Assembly (NCBI RefSeq): GCF_900187045.1
Contig: NZ_LT906453.1
Coordinates: 2,108,001 to 2,172,000 of the forward strand
DNA length: 64,000 nucleotides
From: Dermatophilus congolensis
GTDB lineage: Bacteria; Actinomycetota; Actinomycetes; Actinomycetales; Dermatophilaceae
Direction: 5' to 3'
Below, in pieces: positions 17,107 through 24,652 of this stretch. The position numbers and the translations under genes are program-made. The number at the start of each line of letters is the position of its first letter. Position 1 is the stretch's first letter. The notes below the pieces were generated by a model. The model was given only the letters and a program-made list of their open reading frames with translations. It was not told the origin of the DNA and searched no databases.

Positions 17107-17801
17107 TCACGACTGACATACATTGATGTGTTCGCCTACATGTATCCGCCCGGGATTCATTACATTCGCATATACACCGATGGACATATTCCGTTCGAGG
17201 GCGAGGGGTTTCAGCCACCCTCCCGTGGCCTCGGTGCCATCTTGATTGATGCCAATCATGCGGCAACGTGGGATTTTTTGACGAAGTCAAGGCCAGCTGC
17301 CCCAAGAGAGGCAGAGCAACCCACCCAAGACTCTTCGATAAATGGCTCACTGGTTTCGATCACAATATTGACCCGCAGACGGCGAGGATCTGCATTAAGC
17401 CCCCACTGGTCGGCACACCATTGCAAGGTGGCTGTACCGATCAGCGATAGCGACCCCATGTCTTGATGAGGAATAGTCTGCTCTGCGGATACCGTTACCT
17501 GTTCTCCCATATTTTCCGACAAATGCGCATACAAATCAGGGTCACCAACGAGCCAGCTTCCTCCGTCACCATGGGTGACACGAACATCATCACCTGTCGT
17601 GGCAGCCGAGTATTGAAATACCTCGTCGTGATGACGGAAACGGCGCGTATTTTTCCCAGATGCAAAGTGGCCTTCGCTATCACGGACTGCGAACCAACGA
17701 TCTCGGCTTATCCCTCGCTCATCAAGAGCCACCGAGGGAAGATCCTCGCCCCCCATCGACTTAACGGGATACCGTCGAATCCGAATAATCTTTCCCTCCA
17801 C
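17107..17801 (-). pseudogene. MOSC-domain protein, frameshifted
   Basis: The first frame (GTG 17801 to a stop at 17256) encodes a MOSC N-terminal barrel (IIRIRRYPVKSMGGEDLPS, GISRDRWFAVRD) and much of the MOSC core (LRVNIVIETSEPFIEESWVG). It derails after GLDFVKK. The rest follows in another frame down to TGA 17107: IPRCRMIGINQDGTEATGG, then NMSIGVYANVMNPGRIHVGE, which is the conserved end of MOSC domains. The switch lies at an A run (six A) near 17276; one more A would restore a single ~230-residue protein. MOSC proteins bind sulfur or molybdenum cofactor. Either a pseudogene or a homopolymer sequencing error. Confidence 0.82.
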
Positions 17802-17827
17802 AGGAAAAAGATATCACCACAGGCCAT

Positions 17828-18025
17828 TCATGCGGGATCGAAGATGAATATCTCTTCTATACTTTTTCCAAAGTATCTTGAAATCCTAAAAGCCAGAGGG
17901 AGCGAGGGGTCATACTTGTTCTTCTCAAGCGAGATTACAGTCTGGCGGGACACCTGCAGGGCTTCTGCTAAAGCACCCTGCGACACCCCTTTTAGTTTCC
18001 GCAGCTCGGAAATCCTGTTTTCCAT
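17828..18025 (-). CDS. XRE/Cro-type helix-turn-helix regulator (YgzD-like)
   Basis: A 65-residue protein that is almost entirely a Cro/C1 HTH: ELRKLKGVSQGALAEALQVS, then RQTVISLEKNKYDPSLPLAF and the tail ISRYFGKSIEEIFIFD. Small XRE proteins of this type commonly pair with a membrane protein gene. Here the upstream gene stops one base before this ATG, so the two are translationally coupled. A 46-base perfect hairpin at the head of the operon is a candidate operator for it (inference). Confidence 0.88.
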   Translation of the reverse strand: MENRISELRKLKGVSQGALAEALQVSRQTVISLEKNKYDPSLPLAFRISRYFGKSIEEIFIFDPA

Positions 18026-18026
18026 A

Positions 18027-18506
18027 TCAGGATTCCCGTCGACGTATAATTAAATAATTAATTGAAAGGGAAAATGCGGCAACTATCCCTATATGTACAG
18101 ATGCAATGGGCGACAACTGAGGAATCACGCCCCAAACTCTTCCCAGTACATCAATCCACACAAGAAGGAACCCCATAGTCCAGAAACCTTGGACTGTAGC
18201 ATCCTGAAACCACTTTGTTTCAACAGATTCCTCTGCCCTCTTGGCTTCCTTTTGCGCGCTTTTACTAGGCCAGATAGACCCAATGAACAAAAGGCCTACA
18301 GGAACACCAACTACGACCACTGAAACAAGAAACAACTCCCACGACCAGATCTGTTCACCACGGGCAGCTACGCAATGAAAGACCGCAGCAGAAAGCGCAG
18401 TGGCCGCTAAAAGACTAGGAGTTTCTTTGATGTCAAGTTTTTGCTCACAGTGATCCCCTACGTCGTCATGTAAAGGAAGCTTTACATGACGACGTAGGGG
18501 TGTCAA
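18027..18506 (-). CDS. membrane protein coupled to XRE regulator
   Basis: A hydrophobic protein with four predicted helices in two pairs (about residues 30-48, 56-77, 110-128, 135-152), separated by a charged loop (SKSAQKEAKRAEESVETKW). It resembles the membrane partners of small XRE regulators, often annotated as DUF2178-like; that family assignment is tentative. The start is doubtful: the only in-frame start is TTG 18506, which would put the 18455-18500 hairpin inside the coding region, and no ATG or GTG lies between there and the first helix. It may be 5'-damaged. Confidence 0.6.
   Translation of the reverse strand: MTPLRRHVKLPLHDDVGDHCEQKLDIKETPSLLAATALSAAVFHCVAARGEQIWSWELFLVSVVVVGVPVGLLFIGSIWPSKSAQKEAKRAEESVETKWFQDATVQGFWTMGFLLVWIDVLGRVWGVIPQLSPIASVHIGIVAAFSLSINYLIIRRRES
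18455..18500. repeat. 46-nt perfect hairpin, 20-bp arms
   Basis: Arms 18455-18474 and 18481-18500 are perfectly complementary, starting CCCCTACGTCGTCATG, with a six-base loop GGAAGC. No T tract follows on either strand. On the minus strand a TTGACA hexamer (18501-18506) abuts the outer arm, so this could be an operator for the downstream XRE operon or a processed RNA hairpin. Confidence 0.75.
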
Positions 18507-18536
18507 CCATTTTTTACTGATGTGTGGCTAGTGGTT

Positions 18537-18917
18537 TTAATGTGTTGGGTCTTGCTCGTGCGCTTCAGTGAACCAGCGCCGTGCTTCTTGCTCAGGTAGG
18601 CCAATATCTTTTGCGATGCTTTCCCACGAAGTGCCAGTCAGTCGAGCTTTGCTGATCGTGGCGCGGAGTTGACTGACTGCATGAGCGACCTTGCTTCCCG
18701 GTTCTTCGTGGCTAGCACCGTAGCTGGTCAGAATGTCATCTAAGGGGCCTGCTGCCTGCTGAATTGCTTCGATGATGTCCGATGCTGAGGTGTATCTCGG
18801 CGGGTTACATGCCCGCAGGTATGCGATGAGGAATTTTCGGTCGTCTGTCGTGAGGATGTCACTGAGCCGTGAAATGACTTCGAGCAGAGCCGTGTCTGCC
18901 GCGTAGTTACGTCCCAT
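18537..18917 (-). CDS. putative DNA-binding protein encoded after lsr2
   Basis: A 126-residue protein. The C-terminal part, ARLTGTSWESIAKDIGLPEQ and ARRWFTEA, reads as a helix-turn-helix of the sigma-70-region-4-like type seen in small actinobacterial regulators. The N-terminal two thirds is helical and unassigned. The gene begins nine bases after the stop of the second lsr2, so the pair is surely co-transcribed. It may modify or accompany Lsr2 silencing, which is inference. No strong Shine-Dalgarno is visible. Confidence 0.65.
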   Translation of the reverse strand: MGRNYAADTALLEVISRLSDILTTDDRKFLIAYLRACNPPRYTSASDIIEAIQQAAGPLDDILTSYGASHEEPGSKVAHAVSQLRATISKARLTGTSWESIAKDIGLPEQEARRWFTEAHEQDPTH

Positions 18918-18925
18918 CAGGCTTG

Positions 18926-19273
18926 TTACTTTCCCCCGGCGAGGTTGTGAGCTTGGCGATACGCCTGTTCAAGGTGTGCGGGGATACGGCCGCGTTCTTT
19001 GATCTCGTGCCCTTGGGTGCGCACCCACTGGCGTATGTCTTTCAGCAGTTCAGGCGAGCGTGCTGCGCCTGTGGTTTTAGTTTTCACCGCGCGGCCGTTG
19101 CTAACTCTACGGGCTTTGGCGACCCAGTCCGCCAAGGTCTGCCTCAGGCGTTCAGCGTTCGCAGCGGACAGGTCTATCTCGTATTGCACCCTGTCGAGTT
19201 CGAATTTCACGACCTCTTCAGCCTGCTTGCCGTCCATGTCATCGAGCAGGACGACCTCAACCTTTTTCGCCAT
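18926..19273 (-). CDS. lsr2: Lsr2 family nucleoid-associated protein (copy 2)
   Basis: A 115-residue Lsr2: dimerisation part MAKKVEVVLLDDMDGKQ and VVKFELDRVQYEIDLS; DNA-binding part RSPELLKDIRQWVRTQGHEI with ERGRIPAHLEQAY, including the RGR motif. It differs from copy 1 mainly in the linker (NGRAVKTKTTGA against GRRSTKSKAKAGDT). GC content is higher than in copy 1 and it leads a two-gene unit, so this could be the resident copy and 15869-16231 the mobile or recent one (inference). Confidence 0.93.
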   Translation of the reverse strand: MAKKVEVVLLDDMDGKQAEEVVKFELDRVQYEIDLSAANAERLRQTLADWVAKARRVSNGRAVKTKTTGAARSPELLKDIRQWVRTQGHEIKERGRIPAHLEQAYRQAHNLAGGK

Positions 19274-19703
19274 GCGTGTTCCCTTATGGTTGCTGGATGT
19301 TCCGGTGAGTTAATTAGACAGAAAATACTCGGATTCGGTTCCGTTTAGCCAAGCTGTGAAAATTTCGCCTGCGCTGCTCGCCGGCGATGGGGTCATGCCC
19401 CTGGGCATGAAGTTGGCGCTCAGTGCACCTAAGGCGCCCGATGCAGTTGGCAGCAGCTCGCACATCTCTGGTTGCACCCACCTGGGAAGTTTGTCTTTTG
19501 CAACAAAGCTAGAAACCTGGCACGGGACCTTCAGAGCCAGGGATTTTGTATCAAGTTTCCCTATGTCAATTAAATTGATGACAGAAATTATCGATGGCTC
19601 AACCCTAAATGCTCTTGCATAGATGTGAAGCGCTTTACAGAAATGAAGAAACTTTTAGTTATTGGTCAGTGACAAATAGCTCCACACTTCGTAACGTCAA
19701 CGC
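19274..19703. other. gene-free stretch
   Basis: The gap between the divergent lsr2 (copy 2) and the pyruvyl transferase remnant. It must hold their promoters. An 88-codon open frame from GTG 19356 on the plus strand has no recognisable features and no good Shine-Dalgarno; I do not call it. Confidence 0.4.
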
Positions 19704-20728
19704 ATGTCCCCCGAGCGTTTTCTCCCCAGACCTCGCCCACACCACAACTACACTTCCCGGCCCGCGCAAACGCTGTGGGAATCGCTGCATCAACGCTCCG
19801 GCCTGAGCGTCCTCACCGCAGGGCGCTTGGGCTACACCGGCCGAGCTCGAACCACAGCACGCGCCATTCATCGCAGTGCAAGCGCACTCAGCCACCCATC
19901 TGTGCTGCGTTCCCCTGCCCTCATCGCGGCGTTCTGGTGGGAAGAAGTGAAAAACTTCGGCGACCTCATCACTCCCCTACTACTGCGTGACCTGGGCATC
20001 ATTCCCATCCTCACGCCCGCTGCCCGCGCAGCGTTGATCGGTGTTGGCTCCCTTATCCAACACATCGACGACAACTACTCCGGCACCATCTGGGGTGCTG
20101 GCCTCATCGCAAACACCCCCGCAGTATCCCTGCAGCCACCACTTTGGCTTTGCGTGGCGAACTTACCCGCGAGCAGTGCGGCTCCCCACATGTCGAAGCC
20201 CTCGGAGATCCTGGCCTCCTTCTAGCCGAATACATTTCCCGACAACCAAAACGATGGGATGTTGGCTTGGTCCCCCACTATGTTCACGTCGGGGACAGTG
20301 ACCTAACCCGTCTGCTCCAGTCAGCTTCGCAAACGGTCACCGTTGTGAATGTTCAGTCAGATCCTCTGCGCGTTGCCCGCCACATCGCTGCCTGCAGAAC
20401 CATCATCACTACGTCGCTACACGGGTTGATTGTGGCTGACTCCCTAGGCATCCCGGCTCTGTGGCTGCGCATGCCGCGCGCATTGAGCGGAGGTGACTTC
20501 AAATTCCGTGACCACGAGAGCGTGGTTCGCCCCTCTCGACCACGAGGAATGGACATTCGTGATGTGGAGTCGATGGCTCATGCCGTCTCAGTGGCACGCA
20601 GAGCAAACGCACAACGTGTTGAACACGCGATCGGCGCTATTAAACGTTCAGGCCGAATGATCCTGGATGTCACCCGTCACGAAACTGCGAGTCTGCCCCG
20701 CGCGATTATGCGTTCTGTGATGAGCTAG
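19704..20728 (+). pseudogene. polysaccharide pyruvyl transferase, frameshifted
   Basis: The first frame from ATG 19704 gives WWEEVKNFGDLITPLLLRDL and GVGSLIQHIDDNYSGTIWGA, the start of a polysaccharide pyruvyl transferase domain. It leaves frame near 20140. The domain continues in the next frame with LALRGELTREQCGS, ALGDPGLLLAEYI, VPHYVHVGDSDL and CRTIITTSLHGLIVADSLGI, all typical of the family. The break is at a run of three T (CCACTTTGG); a fourth T would restore one ~340-residue protein. Members add pyruvate ketals to surface sugars. Pseudogene or homopolymer sequencing error. Confidence 0.83.
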
Positions 20729-20738
20729 CTGCGTTGGT

Positions 20739-21659
20739 TTACGAGGAATGCATGCCGTGCTGACGCCGCCGGCCGGGTGCGCGGAATGTGCCGTAGACCC
20801 GCCCGGCAAGCCCTACCGCATCGATCGCAGCACGCGATGCCCGCACTGAATCGCGGCGCCATGCCGCGGCAGCGGTGTTCACTGGTAACCAGCGAGCGTC
20901 AGTGAGCACTGAACGTAGCGCCACGCCTTTGCCGTGCTGACGCGCGGCGCGATTGCCGATGATCTGATTGCTCAGAAAAGCCCGACCAAAAATGGCGGAA
21001 GCTGTGAGCCGCTCGGGCCCTGCCGGCTCGACCACTTCGGCTTCATCACACCAGGCAAATGTGCCGCCGCGTTCCTGCAACCGAGCAAAAAAGTCTGCAT
21101 CTTCGCCGCCTACACGCCCCAACTCTGTAGCGAAAGGCGATTCGCCGAGCAGGTCGATCGCCCGGCGCGAGACCACAATGTTCTGCGCCCCATTCAATCG
21201 GTCAACGAAACCTGTTGGTTGCCGAGTGCGTCCTGCGTACACACTGCCCCTTGCTAACGCTGAGGCGTTCTCGGGTAGTTCTCCCAGTACCGGGCCTGCA
21301 GTGATTTCGGCGTCGAGTTTGTTCACTGTGTCCATGAGTGGCGTGAGCCACCCGGGCAGCACGTACCCGTCATCATCCAACATCACTACATGTGTCCAGT
21401 CTGGGCGCACCTGGGTGGCGGCGGCGAGAATCGCGTTACGTGCTTGGGATATGCCTCGCTCAGCCACTGGTACATATGTGACGGGCAGGTCTGTGTCAGC
21501 GAGGAGCTGCGAGATTTTCTCGTCGCAGTCGTTATCTGCCACGAGAACCGCAACCCCGGTTCCGGTTACTTCTGCCCGCAGACTTCCCAAAAGTCGGAGC
21601 AATAAATCTGGGCGCCGAAATGTCGGAATACCAATGACCACCCGCTCGTATTTGGCCAC
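20739..21659 (-). CDS. family 2 glycosyltransferase
   Basis: A 306-residue GT-A fold enzyme: VVIGIPTFRRPDLLLRLLGS at the N terminus, VADNDCDE, the DxD-like metal site in VVMLDDDGYVLPGW, and GRVGGEDADFFARL late in the domain, with DADFF as the usual acidic catalytic patch. No membrane helix, so probably cytosolic or peripheral, acting on a lipid- or nucleotide-linked acceptor. The start is GTG 21659. Convergent with the pyruvyl transferase remnant. Together with the flippase at 8.7 kb it suggests a decayed surface-glycan locus. Confidence 0.87.
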   Translation of the reverse strand: MAKYERVVIGIPTFRRPDLLLRLLGSLRAEVTGTGVAVLVADNDCDEKISQLLADTDLPVTYVPVAERGISQARNAILAAATQVRPDWTHVVMLDDDGYVLPGWLTPLMDTVNKLDAEITAGPVLGELPENASALARGSVYAGRTRQPTGFVDRLNGAQNIVVSRRAIDLLGESPFATELGRVGGEDADFFARLQERGGTFAWCDEAEVVEPAGPERLTASAIFGRAFLSNQIIGNRAARQHGKGVALRSVLTDARWLPVNTAAAAWRRDSVRASRAAIDAVGLAGRVYGTFRAPGRRRQHGMHSS

Positions 21660-21713
21660 CGCTCACCACTCCCGCCCGGAAAGAACCTCACCGCCACTGT
21701 TGGCGACTGCCCA

Positions 21714-21866
21714 TCACGTGTGAAACAGCAAAGGCGCATCGCCTTCACCCCACCACCATTTCACCCGATGCCCTCTGCTCAGTGATTCTTGGGTAGCGAC
21801 ACGCAGACGTGCTTGAGCATCGAGCACCTCAACTTCTGCTGTATCAAGCGAAATTTTCTTGCCGGG
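21714..21866 (-). pseudogene. possible C-terminal gene remnant
   Basis: A 50-codon open frame on the complement (TAA at 21867-21869 to TGA at 21714) reads KKISLDTAEVEVLDAQARLR, then VATQESLSRGHRVKWWWGEG and ends DAPLLFHT. The composition looks coding, but there is no good start codon or Shine-Dalgarno. It lies directly upstream of the glycosyltransferase gene. It may be the tail of a deleted gene; no family recognised. Confidence 0.25.
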
Positions 21867-21882
21867 TTAGCTATCTAAAGAA

Positions 21883-22861
21883 CTATTTACGGAATGGGCT
21901 GGTGCGCCAAAACAGCACCGCTGAGATAACCAACACGCCTGTTATCCAGGCCAGCAAGGAAAAGAAAGCCACCTGGTTGCTGATGTCGTAGGAGGAGAAA
22001 ACAGAAGACCCAGAAAGGCGATTGGTGGCAGGTTTCATCAAAACTGCGGCCCCATTTCTGGGGTCCCATGAACCCAATATGGGAAGAGCGACGATCGCTA
22101 ACACCATGATCGATGAGCAGATGGCGGCAGAGCCGATAAGCAATCCGACTGCTCTACCGGCAAACGCAGCCAGAAAAACCATGCCCAGGCTGGCAAGGAA
22201 CGCAACACACACCACAGCGGCATCGGGAGAAAATGTCGAATCTTTCACTATGGGAGGGACTTCTACGGCGTTGGATGCCGCTTGCGTACCGAAGGCACCT
22301 AGCTGCATTCCACACGCCGTTGCAGCCACAGCACCGAAAGTCACAAAAATAAGCTCGAGGGTTTGCGACAAGTAAACCCGGAGACGCCCCAGAAGACACA
22401 TGCGAACTTTGAGCATGCCGCTGTTCTTTTCTGAGGTGGATATAACAACCCCAACGCACGCAGCCACCAAACTCAAGAAAACAGAGTTAAAGGGTATCGA
22501 CTCAACCAGAGGACCTAACCCCGGGGAAAGGGACTTCCATGCAGTGACTGCTTTTTTCGAAGTCATAGCGGAGCGAATTCTCTATATGAATAGTGTGTGC
22601 ATCTTCTTGAACAACAACAGGGCGAGACAACGCATCCTGCAAGATCTCACCATTTTTAGCACTGAACTGCACAGCAGAATCAAAAATTTCCATACTGTTC
22701 TGAAACTGATTTAACCGCGTACCTTGAAAAGCAACACCCACCACAAAAGCCGCGAAAATCAACCACCGCACATACGGCTGCTGCAGCACCCGACGCACTT
22801 CACAACCCACCCAGCTACTCCTGGCGCCCCCACCAGCCACCACGCTCTCATTCACAGACAC
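21883..22861 (-). pseudogene. ABC-2 type exporter permease, frameshifted
   Basis: The first frame (GTG 22861 to 22502) gives a cytoplasmic start, one membrane helix (WLIFAAFVVGVAFQG) and a long extracytoplasmic loop. The second (ATG 22566 to 21883) supplies loop and five further helices (FNSVFLSLVAACVGVVIS, ELIFVTFGAVAATACG and others). Joined, they form the usual helix-loop-five-helix build of an ABC-2 permease of about 320 residues. The frames overlap at a run of six A near 22558; removing one A gives DFEKAVTAWKS and a single protein. The start overlaps the ATPase gene by ten bases, as expected for a transporter operon. Confidence 0.72.
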
Positions 22862-23463
22862 TGAACGAGCCTTCCTTCATCGAGCTCAAACACATGATCC
22901 TGAACCTGAGAGAACGCTCTTCGAGCATGCCCCGAGGCCAGGAGAACACACCCCGCATCCTTCTTTGCCTTCACGATTTTCGCAAAATCTTCAATTCCAC
23001 GATCATCAAGACCATTAGTGGGCTCATCTAACAGAACAACCCGAGCATCAGAAAGAAAAACCGCAGCAAGGCTAAGCCGCTTCTTCTGCCCCAATGAATA
23101 GCTACTCACACGACGACCAAGCAGCAACGGGTCGAAAAAATCTTCAACAAGATGCTCGGCCTCCCTCATCGAGAGAAACCTGCCAGACAAATACACAAGA
23201 TTCTCCAAACCAGTGAGGTTCGTCATCAACGGTGAATCATCAAACAACCCAAAACACTGCCGCGCCCGCGCATGCAACGGTTCACCATCAAGCAACACCT
23301 GCCCCTCCACCGGCACAAGCCCACCAACCGCAGCCAACAACGTTGTTTTCCCAGAGCCATTCTTCCCCCGAATAACCGTCAAACTTCCCGGATAAGCAGA
23401 AAAATCTACCCCCGAAAAAACAACAGCCTTATATTTTTTCTTCAACCCTTTAACCGAAAGCAC
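22852..23463 (-). CDS. ABC transporter ATP-binding protein
   Basis: A 203-residue nucleotide-binding subunit with Walker A GKNGSGKTT, signature region SSYSLGQKKRLSLA (a variant of LSGGQ), Walker B ARVVLLDEPTNGLDD and H-loop ASGHARR. It is short and of the exporter type that pairs with ABC-2 permeases; the permease gene follows with overlapping ends. The substrate is unknown. Translated from ATG with no strong Shine-Dalgarno. If the permease is truly broken, this ATPase has no partner here. Confidence 0.88.
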   Translation of the reverse strand: MLSVKGLKKKYKAVVFSGVDFSAYPGSLTVIRGKNGSGKTTLLAAVGGLVPVEGQVLLDGEPLHARARQCFGLFDDSPLMTNLTGLENLVYLSGRFLSMREAEHLVEDFFDPLLLGRRVSSYSLGQKKRLSLAAVFLSDARVVLLDEPTNGLDDRGIEDFAKIVKAKKDAGCVLLASGHARRAFSQVQDHVFELDEGRLVQCL

Positions 23464-23591
23464 ACTCTTCCCTCACCCAAAAACACTCCGGCCCCTCATT
23501 AAACCCCACCGCACCACCCAAAACACCTAAAACACATTCCGTGCATCCCTGCACCATCAGCACACCACCCCAAGCGGGATACGCTCAAACC

Positions 23592-24584
23592 ATGGCCGAG
23601 CCACCCACCACTCCACAAACCCCCTGCTCCATCCAATGGGACAAAGCCACCGACCCCGCTTGGGGAACCACCTCACCAGCCCTGTTCTGGATCGCGATGG
23701 AGCAACGCGGACCATGGGGACGTAAAGCATTCACCCAATCCCGGCTCGACCCCACCATCGGTCAAACCCTCGAAAAAAACGCTGAAACAGCCGGCGGACG
23801 CGCCTTGCTCATCCGGCAACCCAGCGCGGCCAGAGAAACCGCAACCCCTTACCCCCGACACGTCTTCCTCAGCGGCGGTATGACACAAGGCACCCCATGG
23901 CTCCTCCACGGCACCCACCCTGACCCTGCCGTCATCGCAAACCTGCCTTTCGAAGCCGCAGCAGCAGGAGACATCAACGCAGTCCGTGAGCACGCCCCCT
24001 GGCTCACCCCCACTCACGCATCCATCCTCTTAATCTGCACCAACAGCAAACGCGACCAATGCTGCGCCAAACGAGGCCGCCCCATCGTCGACACAACGTC
24101 ACCCCACTTCCCCGAACGCATCTGGGACTGCACCCACACCGGCGGACACCGCTTCGCCCCCACCGCAATCGTCCTACCCCACGGCCTAGGGTTGGCCCGC
24201 CTCAATGACACCCACACCATCCCTCAACTCCTCACAGACACCTCAGGAAACCCCAGCGACACCACCTTCACCACCGCCACCACCCCCCACACCCTCACCA
24301 CCAGCTACCACCTGCGCGGCCTATCCCACCTCCCAGCCGCCGAACAAGCCGCCGACGCCTACATTCGCACCCACCTAGCCAGCACCAACGAAACCACCCC
24401 TATCCTCGCCCTGACCACCACCGCCGACGCCACCGAGGAACGCACCACCCCTGTCACCGTCACCCACACCGACGGACGCACCTGGAACCTCCTCGTGCGC
24501 CAAACAGACCGCCACGACCTGCCCGCCTCCTGCGGCGGTGCCCCCATCACCGCCACCGCCCACCACGTCGAACCCGCTACCTAA
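23592..24584 (+). CDS. sucrase/ferredoxin-like family protein
   Basis: A 330-residue protein with the hallmarks of the Suc_Fer-like (thioredoxin-like ferredoxin) family: CTNSKRDQCCAKRGRP and WDCTHTGGHRFAPTAI, where the cysteines probably hold a 2Fe-2S cluster. Function in bacteria is not established. The start at ATG 23592 (MAEPPTTPQ) is preferred over an upstream in-frame ATG at 23541 because conserved sequence begins shortly after it. Strong C- and A-ending codon use marks the return to core-genome composition after the island. Confidence 0.8.
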   Translation: MAEPPTTPQTPCSIQWDKATDPAWGTTSPALFWIAMEQRGPWGRKAFTQSRLDPTIGQTLEKNAETAGGRALLIRQPSAARETATPYPRHVFLSGGMTQGTPWLLHGTHPDPAVIANLPFEAAAAGDINAVREHAPWLTPTHASILLICTNSKRDQCCAKRGRPIVDTTSPHFPERIWDCTHTGGHRFAPTAIVLPHGLGLARLNDTHTIPQLLTDTSGNPSDTTFTTATTPHTLTTSYHLRGLSHLPAAEQAADAYIRTHLASTNETTPILALTTTADATEERTTPVTVTHTDGRTWNLLVRQTDRHDLPASCGGAPITATAHHVEPAT

Positions 24585-24652
24585 AACATCCGCGCCCCCA
24601 CTCCCACCACGGGGAGCAGGGGCACCGATAAACCCAACCGGGCTACCACCTA

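Noticed and set aside
18420-18445. TTGATGTCAAGT resembling half of a XerCD dif site
   Set aside because: The second half-site is missing, so I do not call dif.
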